From GCA-002282575 sp964606405 (GTDB lineage: Bacteria > Pseudomonadota > Gammaproteobacteria > Thiomicrospirales > Thiomicrospiraceae): 39,928 bases of DNA. Below, one piece after another: positions 8,217 to 17,409 of the stretch. The translations under genes and the position numbers were made by a program. The DNA is taken from contig CAZSGH010000025.1 in assembly GCA_964606405.1 (NCBI GenBank), positions 1-39,928 on the forward strand, in the 5' to 3' direction. Under the pieces are notes generated by a model, which saw nothing but the letters and a program-made list of their open reading frames with translations, ran no database searches and was not told the origin of the DNA. Each line of letters opens with the position of its first letter. The first letter of the stretch is position 1.

Positions 8217-11153
8217 ATGAGTCAGGTAACGGGTAATCAACAGAGAAGATGGCATCGGCACTTAGTGCTGGGATGCCTGTTTTTGTTGTTTGCTCGTCCT
8301 GGTTTTGCTATTAATGTTGAACAACTCACCATGAAGGCATACAACGAAGAGGATTATCAGTTAGGGTATCAGGCATTCGTTGGCTCAGGGGCATTGGTTG
8401 ATGCATGGCGAGTAGCCAAAAGTGCTGTCCAACAACAACCCGATAATCTGCAGTGGCGTCAGCGTTTAGCTCAGTTGTCTGAGTGGACGCAAAAACCACA
8501 GGATGCCTATAATCAGTGGTTATATTTGTATGCGCGTAATCGTCAAGATAAGGCTGCTAATGATGCTTTATTACGTTTAGCACCAGCACTGGGTGATAAA
8601 CAAATGGCGCTAACCTTATGGTTGTCTCGACACAATCGTATCGCGCTCACAGCAACACAGTTGATGGAGGCGATGACGCTGTTTGAAGGCACGGGGCAGC
8701 CAGAGGCGGGGGCGCGTTTTTTTGATGATGTGTATCAAAAAAGCAAAGACCCTAATGCACTCGCCATGTCTGCTCGCTTACGTGTTCGTATGGGACAAGA
8801 CGATCGTGCGTTGCTCAGTTACGAGCAACTCTTGGCAAAACATGCTTTTCAGACTGATTGGTTGGTCGCGGCAGTGATGTTGCAGTTGCGTCAGAAAGAA
8901 GCCGAGAAAGCATTACGGTTGATGCAATCTTTTCAAGATAAAGTGCCTGCCAGTCAACATGAGTTTTGGATGTTGCTGGGTGATATGGCATGGTCGCAAC
9001 AGCAAGATAAGACGACGATACATGCCTATCAGCAGCTCGCAAAGCATCAACCTTTGACAGTCGTTCAGCGTGAACGTTTACTGCTTTTACTGGAAACTTA
9101 TGCGCCAGATTCTGTTTATGAGTTCAATTACTTAACTTATTTAAAAACGCATGACATGAGTGACTTGTTAAGGGCGCTTAATGTTGCTGTTCAGCGTCAA
9201 GATTGGATTGCTTTTTCGGGTGTGCTCAGCAAGCTATCCGCTGAACAGTTAGCCAGTTTAGAAAAAATGGCAGAGTTTTTGTTGTTACGAGGTCAGTATT
9301 ATGCTCATGACAAGCAAGCAGAAAAGGCAAATTCAGATATAGCGCGAGCTTATCAAATGGCTAAGCAGAATGCTGCCATTGTTTCTCAAGTTTTGTGGTA
9401 TTACATTGATCAGCGCGATATTAAGCAAGTGAAAGACATGCTGCGCTTACATGGGCAGCAAGCATTAACGGAATCTGTTTTTTGGGCACCTTTTGCAGCA
9501 GCTTATCATGAGTTAGACGATATCCCACAGGCGATTGCTTTTTATCAAAAACAGCTTAAAGCAAATCCGAGCGATGCCTTGTGGATGCTTAACTATGCCG
9601 ATGCTGTTTCGCGTAGTGGGCAAGTGGGTATGGCTGATCGTATTCGTCGACAAGCATGGGCGCTGTTGACGCAGCAAAAAGAAAAGGCACAACTCCCTCC
9701 TTTGCCTTTGTCGCGCCATCCTCAATTATTGGCCTATGCTAACTTGACCTTGCAAAACTTGGCGGGCGATGGTGCTAATAAATATATGCAGCGCATGGTC
9801 AATCGCTTGCGCGGTTTGGACGAGAAACAACAAGATGATCAGCAAACGAATGATTTAATCTTGTCTTGGGCAATTAGCAATAATGCTATTCCAGCTGCTA
9901 AATTATGGTTACTGGGACGTTATGGCAGACATTATCAAAGTCAAGCACCTGAGTGGGGAGAAACAACGGTTGCTTTGCAAACCAACGATACGCAAACGCT
10001 TGCTCGCTTGAACGAAAACTCAGATGCTTTGCCACCCTATGATCGTCATGATATTGCTCAGGCACTCGAGTTTGAAGGGCAGGCGGCGCAAATCGCGTTT
10101 GACAATTTGCGCGGCAATGCTAGCGACAACCCGATGCATGAGCGCTATGTTTCGAGCTATTTAAGGCAAGCAAATATCGCGGGTGTACAAGTTGATGCAG
10201 CGCAGGGTGATGCCCAAACACGCTTGGGAGGGCTAGCTTATGCTAGTTTGCGGATTGCACCGCATTGGCATTTGGGTGTTGAGGTTGCTAACTATGGCGT
10301 TTCTCAGGATAGCGATAGTGTTTACAGCGATCGTGTGACGCGCAACAACTTGTATGGGTTAAGTTTGGGTTATGAGCGCTTACGTTATCAATGGTCTGTT
10401 GCAACGCGGAATCATCAGTTGCTTGAGAACTGGTGGTCGGGAGAGGCGCAAGCCAATTATAGCTTGAGTAGTAAGCTTGCCTTGTCTGCCAGTATGCGTT
10501 ATGCCATGCCGAATCGAGATACCAGTGCAATGAGTTTAGTCGGCATGGAAGATGTGTTACAAGCCAGTGCCACATACGCCATTACGGTTAGAGATTATGT
10601 GCGCCTATCGACACAATTGGCACAGTATCGTACACAAACCGATCGTTATTTAGGTACTGGAACGCACATTGACTGGGAAATTGGGCATCGTATTCGCACC
10701 GAATATCCAGACTGGAATATCAAATTGCTGGGCGCACATCGCCGCTATACAAGGGATGGCTCGGCCGATGTCGCGAGCTTGGCCGTGTTTAAAGATCCTG
10801 CATTATTGGGTTTGGCAGGTTTTCGAGAATCATCAGAGTTGTTGTTGCCAGTAGATACCGACTACTTTGCGTTATGTGCTGGTGCGGGTCAAAATCTATC
10901 CGAACGACGAAATCTTGATGGTACATCTCAAGTTGGGCGTTATTACAGCAAGGCTTGGCGTCCGTTGGGTGAGGTTTGTGCTACTTACAACAGTGCAGCA
11001 GCCACGACGGGATATAGTGCATTAGCGGGTATTCGAGGTAGCATTGATGGTGAGGATCAAATGCTGTTTGTTTATCAAGAATCAAATGGTGGCTTACAGT
11101 TGCCGAATCAGACCTTACGAGCCTTAAGTGCTAAGTATGAAAGACTTTTTTAA
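8217..11153 (+). CDS. pelB: outer-membrane TPR-porin part of split PelB
   Basis: About 978 residues; exports Pel across the outer membrane. It begins with a basic region and a signal peptide (core HLVLGCLFLLF, cleavage near PGFA|INV). A long run of TPR-type helices follows to about residue 660, for example QAIAFYQKQLKANPSDALWMLNYA. Roughly the last 320 residues are amphipathic strands (LGGLAYASLRIAPHWHLGVE..., RLRYQWSVATR) ending in Arg-Leu-Phe; a terminal Phe is the usual outer-membrane beta-barrel signal. That order is the one expected for PelB's C-terminal two thirds. GTG 8208 is an in-frame alternative start; neither start has a strong ribosome binding site, suggesting coupling to the upstream part. 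Together the two parts have about 1290 residues against 1193 in P. aeruginosa. Confidence 0.92.
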   Translation: MSQVTGNQQRRWHRHLVLGCLFLLFARPGFAINVEQLTMKAYNEEDYQLGYQAFVGSGALVDAWRVAKSAVQQQPDNLQWRQRLAQLSEWTQKPQDAYNQWLYLYARNRQDKAANDALLRLAPALGDKQMALTLWLSRHNRIALTATQLMEAMTLFEGTGQPEAGARFFDDVYQKSKDPNALAMSARLRVRMGQDDRALLSYEQLLAKHAFQTDWLVAAVMLQLRQKEAEKALRLMQSFQDKVPASQHEFWMLLGDMAWSQQQDKTTIHAYQQLAKHQPLTVVQRERLLLLLETYAPDSVYEFNYLTYLKTHDMSDLLRALNVAVQRQDWIAFSGVLSKLSAEQLASLEKMAEFLLLRGQYYAHDKQAEKANSDIARAYQMAKQNAAIVSQVLWYYIDQRDIKQVKDMLRLHGQQALTESVFWAPFAAAYHELDDIPQAIAFYQKQLKANPSDALWMLNYADAVSRSGQVGMADRIRRQAWALLTQQKEKAQLPPLPLSRHPQLLAYANLTLQNLAGDGANKYMQRMVNRLRGLDEKQQDDQQTNDLILSWAISNNAIPAAKLWLLGRYGRHYQSQAPEWGETTVALQTNDTQTLARLNENSDALPPYDRHDIAQALEFEGQAAQIAFDNLRGNASDNPMHERYVSSYLRQANIAGVQVDAAQGDAQTRLGGLAYASLRIAPHWHLGVEVANYGVSQDSDSVYSDRVTRNNLYGLSLGYERLRYQWSVATRNHQLLENWWSGEAQANYSLSSKLALSASMRYAMPNRDTSAMSLVGMEDVLQASATYAITVRDYVRLSTQLAQYRTQTDRYLGTGTHIDWEIGHRIRTEYPDWNIKLLGAHRRYTRDGSADVASLAVFKDPALLGLAGFRESSELLLPVDTDYFALCAGAGQNLSERRNLDGTSQVGRYYSKAWRPLGEVCATYNSAAATTGYSALAGIRGSIDGEDQMLFVYQESNGGLQLPNQTLRALSAKYERLF

Positions 11154-11186
11154 ATCATTTTTATCTGTTTTTAAGGGGAAAATATC

Positions 11187-11705
11187 ATGAAACGATTCAT
11201 GCCGTGGTTGTTGCTGTTGTTGTTAACAGGATGTAGTTCGTTACAAACATCTGGTACGAACTATTCGCTCAGCGGGAAAGAAAGATGGGCAATGTTGCCG
11301 ATGGTGAATAATACAGACACACCGCAAGCCGGACTACGTGCGGAAGCCATTGTTCATACATTAATGCTCAACAGAGGACTTAAGTCATTAGATTTATATC
11401 CTGTTGAGTTGAATAACGATACCTTGTTTGAGCCTTCTGAACGCAAAGTTGTTGATAAAACACGAGAGTGGGCTAAGGCTCAGGGCATTCGTTATGTCTT
11501 GACTGGTAGTGTCGAAGAGTGGCATTACAAAGTGGGCGTTGATGGTGAACCTGCAGTGGGGTTGACCTTAAAGGTGATTGACTTAACGACCAATCAGGTT
11601 GTTTGGTCGGCGGTGGGCGCTAAAAGTGGCTGGAGTCGTTCAGCGCTGAGTGCTGTTGCCCAAGACTTAGCGCGCGGATTGTTAAGTGATTTGACAATCG
11701 ATTGA
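11187..11705 (+). CDS. pelC: Pel outer-membrane lipoprotein PelC
   Basis: 172 residues. PelC forms a periplasmic ring lipoprotein on the inner face of the outer membrane that helps guide the positively charged polymer to the PelB pore. The lipobox is unambiguous: LLLTGCSS with the lipidated cysteine at residue 16. The remaining domain (RWAMLPMVNNTDTPQ..., YVLTGSVEEWHYK) resembles the tetratricopeptide-free alpha/beta fold of PelC and related lipoproteins. The length matches the P. aeruginosa protein (172). AAGGGG precedes the ATG by 9 bases. It sits between pelB and pelD as in the standard operon. Confidence 0.92.
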   Translation: MKRFMPWLLLLLLTGCSSLQTSGTNYSLSGKERWAMLPMVNNTDTPQAGLRAEAIVHTLMLNRGLKSLDLYPVELNNDTLFEPSERKVVDKTREWAKAQGIRYVLTGSVEEWHYKVGVDGEPAVGLTLKVIDLTTNQVVWSAVGAKSGWSRSALSAVAQDLARGLLSDLTID

Positions 11706-11741
11706 TTAAAAGACTTCTAAACGCAGTACAGGAAAAAAGCT

Positions 11742-13124
11742 ATGCAGGGTGCAACTCGTTCGGGAATTAGCAAAGCGCAGGCATTGCAAACAACGGTCAA
11801 AACCGACTGGACTCGGATGATTGCGCCTGAGTCTCAATCCCGACTGGGTATTGTTGAGACATTGGTGATTTCATTGCTTGCCGTGGCGATGGGGTGGTTG
11901 ATTAGCCCAGATGATCCCCTTATGATTTCAGCAAGCTTCCATTGGGTTTGGTTTGCGCCTGTTCTGGTTGCCCTGCGTTACGGCGTACTGATGGGCGTGT
12001 TAAGTATTTTAGTCTTGGCTGCTAATGCTATTTTTTTGGTATTTATTGCGCATCAGTCTGCTGAAATGCCGTTAACTTACTTTTTGGGAGGGGGATTACT
12101 CACCCTAGTTGTCGGAGAGTTTGCTACTGTTTGGACGGAGCGCAACCAGCGTAAAGAAGAGGCTAATCTTTATTTAGAAGAGCGCTTAACACGTTTGACG
12201 CGTCGTTTCTTGCTGATGAAACTATCTCATGATCGTCTTGAGCAAGAAATGCTGTCTCGTCCTGGATCATTACGTAGTGCGATTCATGACTTACGAGAGC
12301 AAGAGTATTTGGAAGGGCAGGGTCAAGCAACGCTTCCCGCTGCTCAAGCGTTATTGGGGATTTTGTCTCAATATTGTTTGATCGAAGAGGCTGCACTTTA
12401 TCCTGCGCAGCAGTTATCCGATGAACGTATTAAATTAGGTCTGCCTTCAGCAATGCTAGGTAAGCCTCCTTTGTTGACTGAGGATGATAGTCTGCTCAAT
12501 TATGCAATCCGTCATAAAGTGTTGGCGCATGTGGGGCATATCGCAAATGACAGTTATCAAGCGCAGCTGATTATTGCGCCACTTTATGAAACGAGCTTTG
12601 GTTTAGTTGGTGTGCTGGCGGTGCGCAGTATGCCCTTTTTTGCTTTAAATGATGAAAACTTACAATTGATGTTGGTTATCTTGTCTTATTACACAGATAC
12701 CGCAACCAATGCTGATTTAACCAATCGTGTTTTGCGTGCGTTGCCTCAGCCAGCAGAGGGTTCCTTTGCAGAAGAGATTGCGAGATTAATCCGAGTGGCA
12801 GAACGAACTGGTGTCAGTAGCGAATTGTTGGTGCTGCGTTTTAGCGGCGAAAAAAAGGAAGTGATTCCAGGGCAAATAACAACACTGAAACGTGGTCTTG
12901 ATTTGATGTGGCAAACGCAGATAGTAGGTGAACCTGCACTGCTTGTTTTGATGCCTTTTGGTACACAAGCAGGTATTTATGGGTTTAACCATCGCTTAGA
13001 GGGTTGGTTAAAGTCGCGTCATGGTATGAGTTTTGATCACCTTAAAATCGATACCTATGCTATTACCTTATCATCCGAAGCCGATCTTGAGCGGTTATCG
13101 CGTTTAACGCAAGGTAAGCTGTAG
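11742..13124 (+). CDS. pelD: c-di-GMP receptor PelD
   Basis: Inner-membrane receptor that switches on Pel synthesis when it binds c-di-GMP. Four hydrophobic segments are visible at about residues 37-54, 64-78, 80-104 and 110-130, then a short coiled linker, a GAF-like domain (about 190-315) and a degenerate GGDEF-like domain (about 335-455). No GG(D/E)EF catalytic signature is present. The inhibitory-site motif RxxD is present as Arg384-Gly-Leu-Asp387, in the place of R367xxD370 of Pseudomonas PelD, so c-di-GMP control is expected. 460 residues against about 455. AGGAA lies upstream of the ATG. It works in the inner membrane with PelE, PelF and PelG. Confidence 0.93.
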   Translation: MQGATRSGISKAQALQTTVKTDWTRMIAPESQSRLGIVETLVISLLAVAMGWLISPDDPLMISASFHWVWFAPVLVALRYGVLMGVLSILVLAANAIFLVFIAHQSAEMPLTYFLGGGLLTLVVGEFATVWTERNQRKEEANLYLEERLTRLTRRFLLMKLSHDRLEQEMLSRPGSLRSAIHDLREQEYLEGQGQATLPAAQALLGILSQYCLIEEAALYPAQQLSDERIKLGLPSAMLGKPPLLTEDDSLLNYAIRHKVLAHVGHIANDSYQAQLIIAPLYETSFGLVGVLAVRSMPFFALNDENLQLMLVILSYYTDTATNADLTNRVLRALPQPAEGSFAEEIARLIRVAERTGVSSELLVLRFSGEKKEVIPGQITTLKRGLDLMWQTQIVGEPALLVLMPFGTQAGIYGFNHRLEGWLKSRHGMSFDHLKIDTYAITLSSEADLERLSRLTQGKL

Positions 13125-13130
13125 GAGATA

Positions 13131-14147
13131 ATGATGGATGCGCTTTGGGATCTCCTGCAACGATTAGATGAAAGCCGCGATATTGATTTTGTTGTGGGCT
13201 TAATGTCGATACATATTTTAGCGAGCGCATTATTTGCCGCAGTCTTAACTCTCCTGCTGCCAAAGGGATATAGAAGCAGTCATTTGTGGTCTTTTGTGAT
13301 GCTTTTTGTTGTGTCTGTTTTTACTTCTGTGTTGGGTCTACTCCTTTTGTTTTTCGGTATACAACTTGCACGCTATTTTCCGCTTCCTCCTGACATTGAC
13401 TATGGTTTTGAAGCGGTCGAATTGCCTGAATATAGCATCTATCCGTGGAACACAACCCAAGGAACGGGCTTGTCGGGTGTGAGAGAGCGCATTAGTCAGC
13501 AGAATCTTAATCCAGAGGTACGTATCCAATCTTTAATGGCGCTACAGCAATCTTCAACCAAAGTTGCAACGAGCTTAATTGGGGATTTGTTGTCCGATCA
13601 TAATGATGATATTCGTTTATTGGCATTTGGCATGCTTGATGGTCGAGAAAAAAAGTTCAACCATCAAATTACCGATATTCGTAAACAGCTCGACTCTTTT
13701 TCTGAAACGTCTTTGTCGATAGATGATTATTATCAAAAATCCAACTTGTTACAACGACTCGGTGAACTTCATTGGGAGTTAGTGTATGAGGATTTGGTTC
13801 AAGGTGATTTGCGTCAGTTTAGCTTGCGTCAAGCGGAACAATACACACGAGAAGCCTTATCCTTGTCGAAAGAGCAAGATGCCATTGCCTTATTTCAATT
13901 GGCTAAAATCTTGAATGCATCGGGTCGTTATCCAGATGCACTCCGTACTTTGCAGCAAGCAATCGGGGCAGGATTGTCTAAAGGAAGAGCTAAGCCCTAT
14001 TTGGCAGAAATTGCTTATAACCTGCGTCGTTATGATCTTGTTAAACAGGTGCTCGGTGAAATGAAAGATCAGGTTCTGACGCCCAAAATGCGACCACTGG
14101 TAAGTTTGTGGTCGCACCCCATAAGAGAGGTTGCTCATGTCGTCTGA
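13131..14147 (+). CDS. pelE: Pel inner-membrane TPR protein PelE
   Basis: 338 residues. PelE is an inner-membrane scaffold that binds PelD and PelG and holds the synthase complex together. Two hydrophobic segments near the N-terminus (about residues 22-44 and 53-77) are followed by a soluble helical region with TPR-like pairs, e.g. DAIALFQLAKILNASGRYPD. AGGAG overlaps the pelD stop codon just before ATG 13131, with a second ATG directly after it (13134). The 3' end overlaps pelF by 11 bases. Identification rests on the layout, two membrane segments plus TPRs, and on position between pelD and pelF. Confidence 0.88.
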   Translation: MMDALWDLLQRLDESRDIDFVVGLMSIHILASALFAAVLTLLLPKGYRSSHLWSFVMLFVVSVFTSVLGLLLLFFGIQLARYFPLPPDIDYGFEAVELPEYSIYPWNTTQGTGLSGVRERISQQNLNPEVRIQSLMALQQSSTKVATSLIGDLLSDHNDDIRLLAFGMLDGREKKFNHQITDIRKQLDSFSETSLSIDDYYQKSNLLQRLGELHWELVYEDLVQGDLRQFSLRQAEQYTREALSLSKEQDAIALFQLAKILNASGRYPDALRTLQQAIGAGLSKGRAKPYLAEIAYNLRRYDLVKQVLGEMKDQVLTPKMRPLVSLWSHPIREVAHVV

Positions 14148-15696
14148 TGCTTTTTTATCACAAATGCCAGAAACGGGAGTTGCCTTACATCGGGGTGATG
14201 TAGACGTGATGCTGTTGCTAGAGGGAACCTACCCATTTGTATCTGGTGGCGTATCTTCTTGGGTACACCAAATCATTCGAGGTTTTCCAGATATACGCTT
14301 TGGTGGTGTATTTATTGGTAGTCAGCAAAGCGACTATAAAGGATTGCGTTATCAGTTACCCGATAATTTTACCTACTTGTATGTCGATTATCTATTTGAT
14401 CAGAATGCACTACCTCCGGTACAAGAAAAAAAGGTTGATACAGAGCTGATGGAGCGTGTGGCGGGTTTGCATGAATGTTTTAGTGCTGTTCGTCAGTGTC
14501 CTCATGCGATGAAGCAAGCTTCTGCTTTGTTGGATTTGGCGCTTGATGGCGGTCCTTTGGCGCATGATGTTTTCTTACATAGTCAAGGTGCTTGGGAGTA
14601 CCTTGCCCAAAATTATCGAATGAACTGTACAGATCCTTCTTTTATTGATTACTTTTGGACGGTTCGTAGCATTCATACGCCTATTTGGAAGCTGAATCAA
14701 CTTACCACGAAATTGGTTCCTGCCAAGTTGTATCATACGATTTCAACTGGCTATGCAGGATTTTTGGGGTCGCTGCTGAGTCATCGCAATCAACGTCCTT
14801 TATTGATTTCTGAGCATGGTATTTATACTAAAGAGCGTAAAATTGACTTGTATCAGGCTCAATGGATTAAAGATAATCGAAATTTATTTCAACGCGATCC
14901 TGGTGATGTTGGTTATTACAAACAAATGTGGATTCGTTTTTTTGAGTCGTTAGCGAAGATGGCATACGAACAAGCGACGGATATTATTTCGCTGTATGAA
15001 GTGAATCGTCAGCGTCAGATTTCAGAGGGTGCGAGCCCTTCAAAAACTGACTGTATTCCAAACGGCATTGATCTACCGCGTTTTGTTCCACAACGTGCCA
15101 AACGTCCTAAACAGATACCACAAGTGCTGTGTTTAATTGGTCGAGTTGTGCCGATTAAAGATATTAAAACCTTTATCCGTGCCATGCGCACGGTGGTCAA
15201 TCAACTGCCAGCAGCACAGGGCTGGATCGCAGGACCAAAAGATGAGGACGAAGGCTATGCGCAAGAGTGTCATGAGTTGGTTGAAACCTTGGGCTTGCAA
15301 GATAATGTTAAATTTTTAGGGTTTCAGAAAGTAGAAGAGTTAATGCCCAAAATTGGTTTGAATATTCTTAGTTCTATTTCTGAAGCCCTGCCATTAGTGG
15401 TGCTCGAGTGTTTTGCGGCAGGCGTTCCATCCATTACGACGGATGTTGGCTCTTGTCGGCAACTGCTTCATGGCTTGTCCGATGAAGATAAAGCCTTAGG
15501 TAAAGCAGGCGAGGTTGTTCGTATTGCGGACCCAACCGCTTTGGCGCAAGCAGCGCTTGCATTATTAACCAATGAAGCATCGTGGCAAGCTGCCAGTGAG
15601 GCAGGTATTGCACGGGTTGAAAAATACTATACACAACAGATGATGTATGAGCGTTATCGCCGATTGTATCATAAGGGGTTGACATGGCAGGGATAG
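14137..15696 (+). CDS. pelF: Pel glycosyltransferase PelF
   Basis: Cytosolic GT4-family glycosyltransferase that polymerises Pel from UDP-sugars (UDP-GalNAc is the established precursor in Pseudomonas). ATG 14137 is preceded by GAGAGG; an in-frame TTG at 14131 is less likely. 519 residues. The N-terminal Rossmann half begins VDVMLLLEGTYPFVSGGVSSW, with the early glycine-rich GGVSSW loop. The C-terminal half holds NGID, LIGRVVPIKDI and the retaining-transferase EX7E motif at Glu416 and Glu424 (EALPLVVLE). It overlaps pelE by 11 bases at its start and pelG by 13 at its end, so translation is probably coupled across the three genes. Confidence 0.95.
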   Translation: MSSDAFLSQMPETGVALHRGDVDVMLLLEGTYPFVSGGVSSWVHQIIRGFPDIRFGGVFIGSQQSDYKGLRYQLPDNFTYLYVDYLFDQNALPPVQEKKVDTELMERVAGLHECFSAVRQCPHAMKQASALLDLALDGGPLAHDVFLHSQGAWEYLAQNYRMNCTDPSFIDYFWTVRSIHTPIWKLNQLTTKLVPAKLYHTISTGYAGFLGSLLSHRNQRPLLISEHGIYTKERKIDLYQAQWIKDNRNLFQRDPGDVGYYKQMWIRFFESLAKMAYEQATDIISLYEVNRQRQISEGASPSKTDCIPNGIDLPRFVPQRAKRPKQIPQVLCLIGRVVPIKDIKTFIRAMRTVVNQLPAAQGWIAGPKDEDEGYAQECHELVETLGLQDNVKFLGFQKVEELMPKIGLNILSSISEALPLVVLECFAAGVPSITTDVGSCRQLLHGLSDEDKALGKAGEVVRIADPTALAQAALALLTNEASWQAASEAGIARVEKYYTQQMMYERYRRLYHKGLTWQG

Positions 15697-17054
15697 GTTT
15701 TGAGCTGCGTAAGCTGCTTAAAAAAAAGAGCTATACAGGGCTTCTGCAAACTTACGCTTATGCAGGGATTATTAGTTCAGGGCCTTGGGTTTTATCCATC
15801 GTTGGTATTTTGATTGTCGGTTTATTTAGTATCGGCATCGTGGTTCCTAATGTTTTAATTAGTCAATTTCAGGTGACTGTCACGTATCTCATTTCACTGT
15901 CCTTAATTTATACGGGATTGGCACAGCTTGTTTTTACCCGTTTTATTGCGGATCGCTTGTTTGAAGATCAAGATGATATTGTTATACCAACGCTGAATGG
16001 ATTGTTACTGGTTGTCATGACGATTGGTGGCAGCTTGGTTGCCTTGGCTGCTTTGTTTTTGTTTCCCGAAGAAAGTGCGCTGTACCGTCTGTTGTTAGTT
16101 GTTGGTTTTTCTGCTTTGTGCGGCGTTTGGCTGGCGGCAATTTTGTTATCGGGCATGAAGCAATACATGCAAATTGTTTGGTTGTTTGCCATTGGCTACA
16201 GCATTGTTGTTGCAGGCTCTTTTGCCTTGCGTAGCTTTGGGTTAGAAGGGCTATTGTTTGGTTTTGTATTAGGGCATTTGGTTTTATTAGGTGGAATGTT
16301 TTTCCAAATTTATCGGAGTTACCCTAGTAACCGTTTTGTGGGTTTTGCTTTGTTTGATCGAAAGAAAACCTACCATAGCCTGATTTGGACTGGTTTTTTA
16401 TTCAACTTAGGTTTGTGGGCAGATAAGTATTTGTTTTGGTTTAATCCTGATACAGGACAGCAGGTTATTGGTCCTCTGCACGCATCAGTCATTTATGACT
16501 TTCCCATCTTTTTGGCTTATTTGGCGATTATTCCTGGTATGGCTGTTTTCTTGGTGCGCATCGAAACTGATTTTGCTGAGTATTATGATCGTTTTTTTAC
16601 CGCAGTAAGAGAAGGTGCCACGCTAGAATATATTGAGCGTATGCGTAACGAAATGGTGTTGGCTGTCCGTAAGGGTTTATTTGACATTGCTAAAATTCAA
16701 GCCATTTTTACCTTGGTAACCTTTATTTTTGCGCCTAGTTTTTTGTCGTGGTTGGGCATCTCTTTGCTGTATTTGCCCTTGTTATACATTGATGTGTTGT
16801 CGGCAGGATTGCAGGTCATGCTTTTGGGGTTGATTAATATCTTATTCTATTTAGATGAACGCAAAGTTGTTCTATGGTTAATGATTCTTTTCGTTGTCAG
16901 TAACATTCTCTTTACCTTGTTAAGCTTTCAATTAGGCGTTGCTTTCTTCGGTTACGGTATTGCTGCCTCGTTAATTGTGACTCTAATTACGGGATTACTA
17001 ATTTTGAACACCAAACTTGCTTGTTTGGAGTTTGATACTTTTATGCTGCAATAA
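15684..17054 (+). CDS. pelG: Pel inner-membrane transporter PelG
   Basis: 456-residue polytopic protein with about 12 hydrophobic segments, related to Wzx-type MOP flippases. It is the inner-membrane channel partner of PelF and PelD/PelE. The N-terminus MAGIGFELRKLLKK is characteristic of PelG. The ATG lies inside the end of pelF (13-base overlap), with AAGGGG upstream. It closes the pel operon. No clear intrinsic terminator was seen before the rpsU promoter 15 bases downstream, so some read-through into the ribosomal/primase cluster is possible. Confidence 0.95.
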   Translation: MAGIGFELRKLLKKKSYTGLLQTYAYAGIISSGPWVLSIVGILIVGLFSIGIVVPNVLISQFQVTVTYLISLSLIYTGLAQLVFTRFIADRLFEDQDDIVIPTLNGLLLVVMTIGGSLVALAALFLFPEESALYRLLLVVGFSALCGVWLAAILLSGMKQYMQIVWLFAIGYSIVVAGSFALRSFGLEGLLFGFVLGHLVLLGGMFFQIYRSYPSNRFVGFALFDRKKTYHSLIWTGFLFNLGLWADKYLFWFNPDTGQQVIGPLHASVIYDFPIFLAYLAIIPGMAVFLVRIETDFAEYYDRFFTAVREGATLEYIERMRNEMVLAVRKGLFDIAKIQAIFTLVTFIFAPSFLSWLGISLLYLPLLYIDVLSAGLQVMLLGLINILFYLDERKVVLWLMILFVVSNILFTLLSFQLGVAFFGYGIAASLIVTLITGLLILNTKLACLEFDTFMLQ

Positions 17055-17068
17055 TAGTCGATAAGGGG

Positions 17069-17098
17069 TTGCCTTTTTGTCTTAGAGTTTGTTATTAT
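17069..17098 (+). promoter_or_regulatory. probable sigma-70 promoter of rpsU-yqeY-dnaG
   Basis: TTGCCT (17069-17074) and TATTAT (17093-17098) separated by 18 bases, 15 bases after the pelG stop and about 70 upstream of the rpsU start. It gives the macromolecular synthesis genes a promoter independent of pel. Confidence 0.55.
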
Positions 17099-17169
17099 GT
17101 TCGTCTTTATTCCGTTAAGCGGAATTCCCTTATTTTATTTTTAACGCCAAACTGGAAAGTACAGAAAAC

Positions 17170-17385
17170 ATGCCTGCAGTTAAATTACGCGAAACCGAAC
17201 CCTTTGATGTTGCTCTGCGCCGTTTCAAGCGCACCTGTGAGAAAGCAGGGGTATTGGCTGATGTTCGCAAAAAAGAATACTATGAAAAGCCAACGTGGGA
17301 ACGCAAGCGTAAGAAAGCAGCTGCTGTAAAACGTTTAGCTAAGCGTCTTTCTCGCGAAAATCGTCGCATGGAAACCAAGTATTAA
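17170..17385 (+). CDS. rpsU: 30S ribosomal protein S21
   Basis: 71 residues, small and very basic (MPAVKLRETEPFDVALRRF, FYEKPT-type EYYEKPTWERKRKKAAAVKR), typical bS21. It binds the 30S platform near the 3' end of 16S rRNA and assists initiation. First gene of the conserved rpsU-yqeY-dnaG-rpoD cluster, with its own predicted promoter. The C-terminal tail ending RENRRMETKY is closer to the gammaproteobacterial than the betaproteobacterial form, as I remember them. Confidence 0.97.
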   Translation: MPAVKLRETEPFDVALRRFKRTCEKAGVLADVRKKEYYEKPTWERKRKKAAAVKRLAKRLSRENRRMETKY

Positions 17386-17409
17386 TTTCTGAAAAAAGGT
17401 GTGCTGATT

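Noticed and set aside
8201..8217. A frameshift breaking one pelB gene into two
   Set aside because: The downstream part begins with a complete signal peptide and the upstream part ends cleanly, which a simple frameshift would not produce.
17069..17329. 86-residue frame overlapping rpsU
   Set aside because: It runs across the rpsU promoter and gene in another frame with no ribosome binding site or family feature.
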